A stretch of DNA of 13,760 nucleotides from JAGOBX01 sp036733285 (GCA_036733285.1 DAINAU010000117.1:1-13760); one strand, 5' to 3'. Shown: positions 1-7,967, counted from the first letter of the stretch. Numbers and translations: made by a program. Notes: generated from the sequence alone by a model not told the origin.

Positions 1-2
1 CA

Positions 3-2168
3 TCTTCGACAAACGGACCCGGCAATATAGGATTGTCGAAAGTTGAAGCGAGAAACCAGTATAACGCTTCGTCCGCAAAATGGAAAATAGAATTTGACCA
101 GGACGATACTACTAAATATAGAATGTTTATTTCAACTGATAATGGTTCTACGTGGAGTACTTTACCGGTTCCGGGAAAAGACGCAAATAACGCTGATTTA
201 ACCGACAATATCGGAGATGTTTCTACAAATTGCGTATTTACTTATGTAACTGGCGCAGGAACCGATAGAAAAATGTATGGTCAAATAACCATACTCGCTT
301 CGGATTGGACTGGCACCGCTTCAAAAGGCGATACTCTCGTATTTTCAACAAGCGCATCCGATACGACGGCTGAATATAATCAATTATTAAATCTGCCGAC
401 TGAAAAACCTAAAGCGGAAGACGATTGGCCGTCTATAATCGCCACTCTTCCGATAGCCGCTAATACAAACGACGAAGACAGCGGCTCGCTTTTAGGCGTT
501 AGTTTGAATCCTTCGGTTGAAATCGACGTAACGACCGTTACAGGTTCCTCTACTCCTACGTGGAATGTCGCAAACCTTGAGTTTAATCCGGCAAACCCTA
601 ATGATCCGCACGTTCAAGTCGACGGTTTTGTGAATCCGGGAGTTCAGTATAGAATTAAAATAGAAGACGTTATAACCGATACTAACAATATCAATTATTC
701 TGTTATAAATCTTGCAACCAATCAAACTATGGGAACCGGAAAAATTGGCGCGGGTAATCCTGATTTTAACGCGTTTGGAATATATATTCCTCAATCAGCT
801 TGGAATTCGGCGGGCGTAGCCGCAGGTTCGTATGTTGATTTTACCACAACTCAAGTAAGTCCGGCTCCTGCGAATTATAAAATAGTTTTCACAGATTCTA
901 CGACTTATAACGTGTTAAAATTCAATACGGGAACTAACGCGTATGATATCGCTTTAGTTACAGGTCAGTCGATAAACGAGGATCTTGATTTGGAAAAAGG
1001 AATCAAATCATCGACGGCTTATTTCGGTTCGGACGACGGCGGAACCGACGACGTCGCCACTATCGGCGATGAAACGATAAAAATTCCGTGGTCAAACTGG
1101 GCGGGAGTTTTTCAGTCAAACGACGAATTTTATTTTTCAACGCATAAAGCTGTTTCAGAACAGCCCGGACACAGAGACTTTTTCAGAATTAAAGATTCAA
1201 GCGGTTGGGTAACTGAAATATTTATTCCGAGCGGCAGTTTAACAGGCGCGGATCCTATTACATTTACTCCAAATACTACAGAAACGGCGACTGCGGGCGA
1301 CGTTGCTTTTACAAACGAATATGACGGCGGAAAAGCGTATACGGGCATAGCTCTCGGCGGAAATCCGGTTACTGCGACTATGAATAATATCGACGATTAT
1401 AAATACGTAACCAATATCGACGTTTATGATTCGTTGGGCGAAGCTCATAATCTTCCGGTAACATTTGAAAGAAAAAGCACAAATTTATGGATGTGGTCTA
1501 TAAATGATCCTACGCCGGACGACCCGAACGACGTTAATCTTGCGGGTTACGGTTTAATTGCTTTTAAAGCGGACGGAACATACGATCCGGGCAGTTCATT
1601 AACTTTTAAATCAGAAGTTGGCTTGAATTCTACGCCTCCAACGGGACCTGTCGACGTTCAAGGAATTTATTTTGACCCTGCGGACTGGGGCGGAGCTCCG
1701 CTTCCTGGCGAAGGCGCTAATCCGGCTTATATTACGCCTGATTTTAGCGAACTCGTTCAATACGCCTCGTCAAGCGACGCGGAATTATACAGCCAGAACG
1801 GATATTCCAAAGGCACTTTAACTGAGATAGCGATAAATTCCGAGGGTATGATTATCGGACTTTACGATAACGGATATTCGAGAGATATCGCTCAAATAGC
1901 TCTCGCTAATTTCAATAACGACGGCGGACTTTTAAAACAGGGAGATTCTTTATACAGAGTCACAAGCAATAGCGGAAACGCGAGAATCGGAACCGCCAAC
2001 GAAGGCGGACGCGGAGCCGTCGCTTCAGGAAATCTTGAACAGTCTAACGTGGATTTAGCTATGGAATTTACAAATATGATAGTAACTCAAAGAGGGTTTC
2101 AGGCAAATTCCAGAACGATTCAGACTGAAGACCAGATGATTCAAGAATTGCTTAGTTTGAAACGTTAA
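3..2168 (+). CDS. flgE: Flagellar hook protein FlgE, 5'-truncated by the window
   Basis: Structural protein of the hook, the flexible joint between flagellar rod and filament, exported by the flagellar type III system. The frame is open to the window edge (first codon at nt 3), so the N-terminal polymerisation segment is missing; the TTG at 33 is internal. Numbering from that TTG, 711 residues are visible. The FlgE signatures are a VYDSLGE block (464-470) followed by W-x-W (486-488), an ASSSDAE...GY segment (578-591), the motif NSEGMIIGLYDNG (602-614), and the C-terminal coiled-coil block (670-711) with NVDLAMEFTNMI, QRGFQANSRTI and a final ELLSLKR. Hook proteins are commonly about 400-500 residues, so this one is greatly enlarged. 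The extra length, roughly residues 16-412, contains four divergent copies of a module (see repeat entry). Only one cysteine is seen (67). The gene ends 32 nt before a strong terminator, so it is probably last in its operon. Confidence 0.95.
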   Translation, partial: SSTNGPGNIGLSKVEARNQYNASSAKWKIEFDQDDTTKYRMFISTDNGSTWSTLPVPGKDANNADLTDNIGDVSTNCVFTYVTGAGTDRKMYGQITILASDWTGTASKGDTLVFSTSASDTTAEYNQLLNLPTEKPKAEDDWPSIIATLPIAANTNDEDSGSLLGVSLNPSVEIDVTTVTGSSTPTWNVANLEFNPANPNDPHVQVDGFVNPGVQYRIKIEDVITDTNNINYSVINLATNQTMGTGKIGAGNPDFNAFGIYIPQSAWNSAGVAAGSYVDFTTTQVSPAPANYKIVFTDSTTYNVLKFNTGTNAYDIALVTGQSINEDLDLEKGIKSSTAYFGSDDGGTDDVATIGDETIKIPWSNWAGVFQSNDEFYFSTHKAVSEQPGHRDFFRIKDSSGWVTEIFIPSGSLTGADPITFTPNTTETATAGDVAFTNEYDGGKAYTGIALGGNPVTATMNNIDDYKYVTNIDVYDSLGEAHNLPVTFERKSTNLWMWSINDPTPDDPNDVNLAGYGLIAFKADGTYDPGSSLTFKSEVGLNSTPPTGPVDVQGIYFDPADWGGAPLPGEGANPAYITPDFSELVQYASSSDAELYSQNGYSKGTLTEIAINSEGMIIGLYDNGYSRDIAQIALANFNNDGGLLKQGDSLYRVTSNSGNARIGTANEGGRGAVASGNLEQSNVDLAMEFTNMIVTQRGFQANSRTIQTEDQMIQELLSLKR
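78..1268 (+). repeat. Four divergent tandem modules in the variable domain of the hook protein
   Basis: Protein-level repeats, not DNA repeats. Residues are numbered from the TTG at nt 33. Modules at about 16-111, 205-273, 281-372 and 383-412 (the last shortened) each begin with a K/R-hydrophobic beta strand such as KWKIEFD, QYRIKIED, NYKIVFTD or FFRIKDS. Each ends with a shared pattern of the form I-x-I-x-x-S-x-W, a small or glycine-rich turn, then a strand ending F-x-T. Examples are ITILASDW...LVFST, IYIPQSAW...VDFTT, IKIPWSNW...FYFST and IFIPSGSL...ITFTP. This suggests duplication of one beta domain exposed on the hook surface. Seen by eye only; no alignment statistics. Confidence 0.6.
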
Positions 2169-2200
2169 TTTTTTGTTTAAACATTAGTCTTTTTTTTATC

Positions 2201-2257
2201 GTCCAACAAGCGGTTTTATTATTGCAATAAATCGCTTGTTGGACGCTTTTTGTTTTT
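2201..2257 (+). terminator. Strong intrinsic terminator after flgE
   Basis: A perfect 12-bp inverted repeat, GTCCAACAAGCG at 2201-2212 with CGCTTGTTGGAC at 2233-2244. It can extend inward by one G-U and three A-U pairs and is followed directly by GCTTTTTTGTTTTT. It lies 32 nt after the flgE stop. The GC-containing stem and long T tract are typical of factor-independent termination on the + strand. There is no A tract upstream, so it should not act on the other strand. Confidence 0.92.
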
Positions 2258-2279
2258 AATATCAAATCTGCTTTGAAGA

Positions 2280-3329
2280 ATGAATATAATAAAATTTTTA
2301 CAAAAACTAATAATAAAATCTAATTCTTCAAAAATATTTGAAATTCCAATTTTACAAATAGAACCCACTTTGACCTGTTATTTTAACTGCCGGCATTGTT
2401 TCAGAACTCAAGCAAAATATGAGAAAAGTTTAGATATTAATATAATTCAAAATAATATTTTCAATAAGAATATAATAATAAAAGAATTGAAAATCGGCGG
2501 AGCCGGCGATTGTTTCACATTGCCGGACATTATTCCGATTTTTAAAAAATTAAAAATCATATCGAAAAATATTTCCTGCATTACGCATGCTATAACTTTA
2601 GAAAAATTTATTCCGGAAATAATGAGCGGAAATTTAATACAAAAATTTTCCGTATCTTTTGAAGGCATTACCGAAGAATCTTATAACAGAATCCGCGGAA
2701 AAAATAATTTTCAAAAAGTTATCAATAATTTAAAATTAATTCAAACCGAAAAGACCAAAAACAAAATCGATGAACCTGAAATCGAAGCGATTTATACTTG
2801 TTTGAAATCTAATGTCAACGATATTAAAACCACCCCGTCTTTTTTTAGAAATTTAGGGTTTAGCAGAATCATTTATCAGCCGCTTATTCCCGACGACGAA
2901 CTTGTAAAAAAACATCCTGAAAAATTATGTTGTTCCGCAGAAATGATTTCGTATTCAAATGATGAAATTCGAAAAATTTTTCAGAATATAAAAGAAGAAG
3001 GGTCCAAATTGAATATTGAAATAATTGTAAATGATAATATAATAAACGCTCCTATCCAAAAAACGAATCCGGTTTCCGCTAAAAAGTATTGCGATATGTG
3101 TTTGAATTTTATACATATAAATTTCGAGGGTTATGTTTATCCATGTTGTTTGGGAAACGGCAGTCTTATTTTAGGAAACGTTTGTGAAAATAGTTTAATC
3201 GATATTTTAAATTCGAAAAAATATCTTGAGATAAAACGTAATTTGGAAAATAATAATCCATATGAGATTTGTGTAAAATGCAGAGAATATAAAAATATTA
3301 GCGGTAAAAATTTTTCGCGGACAAGTTAA
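2280..3329 (+). CDS. Radical SAM protein with C-terminal SPASM-type cysteine domain
   Basis: Predicted cytoplasmic enzyme that cleaves S-adenosylmethionine at a [4Fe-4S] cluster to generate a radical; substrate unknown. The cluster motif C-x3-C-x2-C is at Cys33/37/40, inside TCYFNCRHCF. A GGAGD at 73-77 occupies the place of the SAM-binding GGE-type motif, and SVSFEGITEESYNRIRG (124-140) matches the usual strand-4 segment with IRG. The C-terminal SPASM-like region carries C271-x2-C274, Cys289-Cys290 in EGYVYPCC, Cys302 and C331-x2-C334, enough to bind auxiliary clusters. SPASM enzymes usually modify peptides, proteins or small metabolites. The 349-residue length is ordinary for the family. 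The first ATG is used; the only purine stretch (GAAGA) abuts the start, so the ribosome site is weak. Composition is clearly more AT-rich than flgE. Only 35 nt separate it from the terminator. Modification of a flagellar or surface protein is a guess from position alone. Confidence 0.9.
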   Translation: MNIIKFLQKLIIKSNSSKIFEIPILQIEPTLTCYFNCRHCFRTQAKYEKSLDINIIQNNIFNKNIIIKELKIGGAGDCFTLPDIIPIFKKLKIISKNISCITHAITLEKFIPEIMSGNLIQKFSVSFEGITEESYNRIRGKNNFQKVINNLKLIQTEKTKNKIDEPEIEAIYTCLKSNVNDIKTTPSFFRNLGFSRIIYQPLIPDDELVKKHPEKLCCSAEMISYSNDEIRKIFQNIKEEGSKLNIEIIVNDNIINAPIQKTNPVSAKKYCDMCLNFIHINFEGYVYPCCLGNGSLILGNVCENSLIDILNSKKYLEIKRNLENNNPYEICVKCREYKNISGKNFSRTS

Positions 3330-3685
3330 GAAATATTTAGTCTTATCAACAAAATTGTCGCGTTTATGGCAAAGATATTTTTTTGGGCATATTAAAATAT
3401 AATAAAAATACAGCATTTTGGCGACTATTAAACAAAATCCATCTTTTTAAAAAGTTATTATTAATCTTGAATTTTTTTTAAATTTTAATAAAATTTAAAA
3501 CAATTTATTTTATTAACTTGTCGGCGCGGCGGTTTGATAATATTTTCATAATATTTACGTTTTAAATGCAAATTCTAAATCTGGAACCAATAAGATTTTA
3601 AATGTTTTATATTTCCTTTATTTATTAATGCGCGATATATCCAAAAATAGTTATAAAATTTATCAAGGAGAAGAATTAATAGTTT
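3330..3685. other. AT-rich intergenic region before the chemoreceptor gene
   Basis: 356 bases with no credible gene on either strand. It holds an AT-only 25-base palindrome at 3476-3500 (11-bp arms, 3-base centre) and a short GC-rich island at 3520-3533 (GTCGGCGCGGCGG) that stands out from its surroundings. Near its end is the Shine-Dalgarno sequence AAGGAG at 3665-3670. I find no convincing sigma-70 or flagellar sigma-28 promoter, although the receptor operon must start somewhere here. Confidence 0.6.
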
Positions 3686-6448
3686 ATGATATATAAAAAA
3701 AAAAGTTCGTTATGCGGCAAGATTTCATTTAAGATTATTATATTTGAGCTGATATTGTTAATAGCATTGGGTTTTATTATTCAAAATTATTTATGCCGAA
3801 ATTATGAAAAATTATATGATAAATTAATATTAAATAATAAAAGTTCATTTGAAACCCATATAACTGAATCGGGGAAAAAAAACGGGTTATTTTTAACTTA
3901 TCTTTGTAAAAGCGAAGCAATTCTAAACGTATTTGCAAACGAAGATACTGAAACTGCCGAAAAAAAATTATCAGAGGATTCGATTAAGATAATTTTAAAT
4001 GATTTTGACTATTCAAAATATATCCGGTTTGATAGACTTGATATTTTTGATTCAAAGGGTTCTTTACTGATTTCTTTTAATCCGTTGAATCCAGGGATTT
4101 TTCAAAAGGGAGATTTAAATAATAAAATATATTCGCTATTGAATAATTCGGAATATATAACCGGTTTTGAAAAAGAAGAAGGTCGAATTAATTTTGCGAG
4201 CTGCGGAAAAATAACAGATAAAGATTCGGGTAAAATATTGGGTTTTATAAAAATTAGCGATTCGATGAAAAGTGAAAATATAACGCCGCCGGATTTTACA
4301 AGGTTATTAGAATCAAACGAGGATTCTTTTTTCCAAATAAAAGACAACTGGACTATCGATTTAAAAAAAAGAAATTTGGAATATTCCGGCGAAATGCAAA
4401 AAAACGCTTTCAAATTTAAAACCGAATTAATTGCCGCCTTTGCAATAATTTTCGTAATATTTGGTTTTATTATATATTTTATATTAAACCGGATTTCTAA
4501 ACAATTAAAAATTCTGGATTATTCAATTAAATCAATTTTTTCGAATAGAGATTTATCAAAAGAAAAAATTGTAATAGCCGGCGATTATTCTGAAATAAAC
4601 GAATTGCTTTCTTCAATAAGAAAAATTGAACGGGTATTTGAAAAAACGCGCGCGATATTATCGGCGATTGAAACCGGAAATTTTAACGCGGAATTTGGCA
4701 ATGAAGATATTTTGCCGTTAAAAATTAACGACTCATTAATGAAAATTTATTTGAATTCAAAAGAATTATCTCAAATTTGCGAATTATTACAATCAGGAAA
4801 ATTATACGCCGGTCAGATTGACGCTTTTATCTCCGATAAAACAAAAAAAATTGACGCGTCTGAAAAATTTAAAAAATTAATTCTAACAATCAGGGAATTT
4901 AAAGAAGAACTGGATAGTATAGCCTCGAAACATTTTGACGTCATAGGACGAAACGGAAACAATTCAAACGCTTTTTCTTTGATTAAAGATAAATATAAAG
5001 AAATATTCGTTGTTACAGTCAGGATAATAGAATTATTAACTGCCGGCGATTTATTTAACGATGAATTTGAAAAAATTTCCGATAATGGCATTTTAAACAG
5101 CGGATTATTAGAATTGAAAAATAGAATGTTGAAACTTAAAGAGCAAATTTCAAATTTTTCCGAAGGAAATCTAAATAATGATATAAAAGAAAAAGATATG
5201 ATTTTTAACGATGAAATAAAAAGATTGAAGACAAATTTGACGAATAGCGTTGAAAAATTAAAAGTTTTAACGCGCGGCGATTTAAATAATTCATTGTTAG
5301 ATTCAAATTTTATAAACGGGGAATTAGGAAATAGTTTAAATCAATTAAAAGATAATTTGCGCAGGCATTCGAGAGAATTGCGATTATTGGCGGACGATGA
5401 TTACGTCAATAAAAACGAAACGGACATTGAATCGAATTTTGGAAGTATCGGCGAATCATTAAATATAGTTAAAAGGCGTTTAATCTATTTTTCCGGAATT
5501 TTAACGGCTATGGCGGCCGGCGATTTTCGCATAACGATTGACAACGAGTTTCAATCAAATTTATTTGGACGTAAATTAATGATAATATTGGAACAATTGC
5601 GCCAGATTTTTAATTTGATGACGGATTTAACTTCGAAAATTTATGCGACATCGGCGGAGTTGTTTAATAGTTCGAACGAGGTTCAATCAAACATTGAAAA
5701 TCAGTCCGGACATATTCAGCAAATATCGGCTGCGATGGAGGAAATGACCGCGTCAATACAACAGATAATGGATAATATAAAGGATACTTCCGAGGAAGCT
5801 TTAAACACGACAAATACCGCTAAAACCGGCGGAAGTCTTGTCGGATACACTATAGAAGGAATGCGCAATATAAAAAAATCGGCTGAAAAGACTTCGACGA
5901 GTTTAAATCAATTATCGTCGCGCTCGAAAGAAATCACCAAAATATTGAACGCAATAACTGAAATAAGCGAACAAACGAATTTATTGGCTTTAAATGCGGC
6001 TATAGAAGCGGCGCGAGCGGGCGAGGCGGGAAGAGGGTTTGCCGTCGTGGCGGATGAAATAAGAAAGCTTGCGGAACATAGCGCTAAAAATGCGATAGAA
6101 ATAGGCGGAATAGTAGAGCGGATACAAGACGACATAAAAAACTCCGACAGCTCGATGAAAACCGGAATAGACAGCGTTAAAATCGGAGAAAACAACATAA
6201 TTCTTTTTAAAGAATCTTTTGAAAATATTTTGATTATGATAGAAAAAACGCAGAAAAATATCGGCGACGTTTCAGCTATAATTTCTCAGCAAGTTTCAAC
6301 TTCGTCAGAAATCTCAAAGAGTATGGACGATTTGTCGGATACCGCCATAGGCAATGCGATGGCTTCAAAAAATATTTTGGAGACGGCTGAAAATCTGAAA
6401 AATACTGCTCTTGGATTAGGGCAATATCTTGATAAATTTAAATGTTAA
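3686..6448 (+). CDS. Methyl-accepting chemotaxis protein with extended HAMP-like ladder
   Basis: Transmembrane chemoreceptor that would signal through CheW/CheA to the flagellar motor. Order: a short basic N-terminus; TM1 about 14-34; a periplasmic sensor about 35-245 containing a Cache-like stretch (FDRLDIFDSKGSLLISF, 115-131, and KITDKDSGKILGFIKIS, 175-191); TM2 about 246-268; nine HAMP-like units about 282-640; then the coiled-coil MCP signalling domain about 641-920. The near-invariant hairpin tip is at 759-799, with EQTNLLALNAAIEAARAGE and GRGFAVVADEIRKLAEHS. The protein ends LDKFKC with no CheR-binding pentapeptide such as NWETF. At 920 residues it is much longer than a typical 550-residue receptor, the excess lying in the HAMP region. 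An in-frame TAG at 3680-3682 excludes an earlier start. AAGGAG lies 15 nt upstream, rather far, but GAAGAA is closer. The hairpin-tip DNA is locally GC-rich in an otherwise AT-rich gene. It is first in a probable operon, 15 nt ahead of the next gene. Confidence 0.96.
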   Translation: MIYKKKSSLCGKISFKIIIFELILLIALGFIIQNYLCRNYEKLYDKLILNNKSSFETHITESGKKNGLFLTYLCKSEAILNVFANEDTETAEKKLSEDSIKIILNDFDYSKYIRFDRLDIFDSKGSLLISFNPLNPGIFQKGDLNNKIYSLLNNSEYITGFEKEEGRINFASCGKITDKDSGKILGFIKISDSMKSENITPPDFTRLLESNEDSFFQIKDNWTIDLKKRNLEYSGEMQKNAFKFKTELIAAFAIIFVIFGFIIYFILNRISKQLKILDYSIKSIFSNRDLSKEKIVIAGDYSEINELLSSIRKIERVFEKTRAILSAIETGNFNAEFGNEDILPLKINDSLMKIYLNSKELSQICELLQSGKLYAGQIDAFISDKTKKIDASEKFKKLILTIREFKEELDSIASKHFDVIGRNGNNSNAFSLIKDKYKEIFVVTVRIIELLTAGDLFNDEFEKISDNGILNSGLLELKNRMLKLKEQISNFSEGNLNNDIKEKDMIFNDEIKRLKTNLTNSVEKLKVLTRGDLNNSLLDSNFINGELGNSLNQLKDNLRRHSRELRLLADDDYVNKNETDIESNFGSIGESLNIVKRRLIYFSGILTAMAAGDFRITIDNEFQSNLFGRKLMIILEQLRQIFNLMTDLTSKIYATSAELFNSSNEVQSNIENQSGHIQQISAAMEEMTASIQQIMDNIKDTSEEALNTTNTAKTGGSLVGYTIEGMRNIKKSAEKTSTSLNQLSSRSKEITKILNAITEISEQTNLLALNAAIEAARAGEAGRGFAVVADEIRKLAEHSAKNAIEIGGIVERIQDDIKNSDSSMKTGIDSVKIGENNIILFKESFENILIMIEKTQKNIGDVSAIISQQVSTSSEISKSMDDLSDTAIGNAMASKNILETAENLKNTALGLGQYLDKFKC
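4529..5605 (+). repeat. Nine HAMP-like units with about 40-residue period
   Basis: Protein-level repeat within the chemoreceptor. The G-[DN]-[LF]-like turn of each unit falls at residues about 290 (NRDLS), 331 (TGNFN), 371 (SGKLY), 414 (SKHFD), 454 (AGDLF), 494 (EGNLN), 531 (RGDLN), 571 (DDDYV) and 612 (AGDFR). The spacings are 41, 40, 43, 40, 40, 37, 40 and 41. Between turns the pattern is a helix ending in a segment such as ELGNSLNQLKDNL (545-557), as in HAMP helix 2 (E-[LI]-G-x-L-x-x-x-[LFN]-N-x-[LM]). Canonical HAMP domains are about 50 residues, so these units are compact. The sixth to ninth are the clearest; the fourth is the weakest. Confidence 0.7.
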
Positions 6449-6463
6449 TGGAGGCGGTTAGTT

Positions 6464-7048
6464 ATGGTTCAGTTTATTGCGATTGACCCGCAAATGATGG
6501 TAAATGGAGAAACCGTATTATCAATAGTGAACGGGATGGGGGCGTTCAAGACAAAAGCGCTTGCGATATTATCTGAAAACGGTATCGATAATCCGGTTTC
6601 CGGCAAATGGTATCTTCAGCAATCATGGCTTAATTCATTTAAAAAAATATCTGAAAAATTAGGAGCCAGCGCTTTGTTTTCAATAGGAAAATCAATTCCT
6701 GAAAACGCTAAATTTCCGGCTGAAATTGATAATATTGAAAAAGCTCTTGCCGCAATCGACATCGCGTATCATATGAATCATGGTAAAAACGGAATACCTC
6801 TTTTCGACGCTAAAACAGGCAGAATGAGCGAAGGAATAGGACATTACGGATATCAGAAAATAAGCGATAAAAAAGTAAAAATGGTATGCAATAATCCGTA
6901 TCCATGCGAATTCGACAGAGGCATAATCGAAGCAATGGCGCGAAGATTTAAACCTGCCGGCGCGATAATGTTAACCGTGATGCATGACGATTCCCAACCC
7001 TGCCGTAAAAAAGGGAATGAATCGTGTTCTTATATCGTTTCATGGTAA
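6464..7048 (+). CDS. Small soluble sensor-like protein with V4R-like C-terminus
   Basis: 194 residues, no signal peptide or membrane segment, so cytoplasmic. I do not recognise the whole protein with certainty. The N-terminal half (1-105) looks mixed alpha/beta with amphipathic helices. The C-terminal part, about 120-194, resembles the V4R fold: NPYPCEFDRGIIEAMARRF (144-162), a hydrophobic strand AGAIMLTVMH (165-174), then C180-x3-G-x3-C188 followed by SYIVSW to the end. V4R domains end in an analogous C-x-G-x-C segment, and in the phenol sensors DmpR, PoxR and MopR these cysteines bind zinc and the domain binds aromatic ligands. All four cysteines (142, 148, 180, 188) lie in this part, so metal binding is plausible. 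The usual acidic ligand three residues before the first C is Ser177 here. Start: GGAGGCGG at 6450-6457, 6 nt before ATG, which is ideal. It lies 15 nt after the chemoreceptor stop and 34 nt before the barrel gene, so probably co-transcribed. A ligand-sensing partner of the receptor is an inference. Confidence 0.6.
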   Translation: MVQFIAIDPQMMVNGETVLSIVNGMGAFKTKALAILSENGIDNPVSGKWYLQQSWLNSFKKISEKLGASALFSIGKSIPENAKFPAEIDNIEKALAAIDIAYHMNHGKNGIPLFDAKTGRMSEGIGHYGYQKISDKKVKMVCNNPYPCEFDRGIIEAMARRFKPAGAIMLTVMHDDSQPCRKKGNESCSYIVSW

Positions 7049-7082
7049 TTATAAAAATTTATTATTATACGGGGGATATGCT

Positions 7083-7967
7083 ATGAAAAAATTATTTATT
7101 TTATTTGTTTTTGTCTTATCTGCTTCCGGTTTATTTGCGACTGAAGGCGGCGGCGGTTCTTATCCTAACGGAAGCGAAGGATTTATGGCTGGCGCAGTTC
7201 CGCCTCCCGGAGTATATTATTTAAATTATTCATTGTATTATGAAGCGGACAAATTTTGCGGAAAGAGCGGGAAATCATTAATTCCTGATTTTAAACTTAA
7301 GGTAACCGGAGACGTTTTTAGATTTTTATACGTTTCAAAAAAACAGTTTTTAGGAGGATACTGGGGAACTCATATTTTGTTGCCCGTGTTGAATATGAAG
7401 GTTCGCAATATTGCGCATCCTATGTCGAAACAGAAATCCACGGGATTGGGAGATATAGTTATAGACCCGTTTATTTTGTCATGGCATTCAAAAAATCTGC
7501 ATTATGCGGCAGGACTTGATATCGCTGTTCCGGTTGGCAAATACGACGAAGACGAATTAGCCAATATCGGACGCAATTACTGGACGTTTCAGCCTTTATT
7601 AGGATTAACGTATGTTTCGGATAACGGTTTTGAATATTCTGGAAAGTTTATGTATGATATAAACTCAAAAAATACGGACACAAAATATAAATCCGGCAAC
7701 GAGTTTCATTTTGATTATACGGTTTCTAAAAAAATAGATAATTGGACGCTTGGTTTAGGAGGCTATTATTATAAACAAATTACCGACGATAAACTTAACG
7801 GCGTTAAAACCGGCGACGGCTTTAAAGGACAAGCGTTTGCCGTAGGTCCTCAAATTAAATATGATTTTAAAAAAATCAGTTTCATTTTGAAATATCAGAT
7901 TGAATCCGACGTTAAGTATAAACCCGAAGGCGATAAAATCTGGTTTAAATTAATTTGTCCGCTATGA
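7083..7967 (+). CDS. Outer-membrane beta-barrel protein, COG4313 / Phenol_MetA_deg family
   Basis: Predicted outer-membrane channel of the family found in meta-pathway aromatic-degradation clusters, often annotated simply as transporter. 294 residues. The N-terminus (MKKLFILF...SGLFA) is a signal peptide with likely cleavage after residue 19. The mature start TEGGGGSYPNGSEGFMAGAV followed by PPPG (40-43) and YYLNYSLYY is the usual opening of this family. Further hallmarks are GLGDIVIDPF (121-130), GLDIAVPVGKYD (144-155), NIGRNYWTFQPLLGLTY (161-177) and FAVGPQIKYDF (252-262). Alternating hydrophobic beta strands continue to the C-terminus, which ends in FKLICPL rather than an aromatic residue. 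The ATG at 7083 is chosen over upstream in-frame starts because the signal peptide begins there and GGGGGA (7071-7076) lies 6 nt before it; longer versions would overlap the upstream gene. Last gene of the probable receptor operon. The family assignment is firm; the substrate is unknown. Confidence 0.88.
   Translation: MKKLFILFVFVLSASGLFATEGGGGSYPNGSEGFMAGAVPPPGVYYLNYSLYYEADKFCGKSGKSLIPDFKLKVTGDVFRFLYVSKKQFLGGYWGTHILLPVLNMKVRNIAHPMSKQKSTGLGDIVIDPFILSWHSKNLHYAAGLDIAVPVGKYDEDELANIGRNYWTFQPLLGLTYVSDNGFEYSGKFMYDINSKNTDTKYKSGNEFHFDYTVSKKIDNWTLGLGGYYYKQITDDKLNGVKTGDGFKGQAFAVGPQIKYDFKKISFILKYQIESDVKYKPEGDKIWFKLICPL

Noticed and set aside
231..233. Single cysteine in the hook protein as a sign of spirochaete-type lysinoalanine cross-linking
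   Set aside because: One cysteine in a non-homologous inserted module is not evidence for that chemistry, and the N-terminal region where it would be compared is outside the window.
3316..3365. Hairpin CGCGGACAA/TTGTCGCG with one bulged G, followed by TTT, at the end of the radical SAM gene
   Set aside because: Loop of about 30 bases, a bulge and only three T residues make it a poor terminator candidate.
3207..3416. Minus-strand open frames, including this one and several inside flgE, the chemoreceptor and the propeller gene
   Set aside because: All lie antisense to strongly supported genes, lack ribosome sites and show no recognisable domains.
3476..3500. 25-base AT-only palindrome
   Set aside because: Composed entirely of A and T in very AT-rich DNA, so low information and a weak stem; not called a terminator or operator.
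3630..3638. GCGCGATAT resembling the -10 element of a flagellar sigma-28 promoter
   Set aside because: Two mismatches to GCCGATA[AT] and no TAAA-type -35 element at the right distance.
6984..7082. Upstream in-frame starts that would lengthen the outer-membrane barrel protein by 33 residues
   Set aside because: They overlap the preceding gene, lack a ribosome site, and would put a hydrophilic extension before a textbook signal peptide that has its own GGGGGA site.
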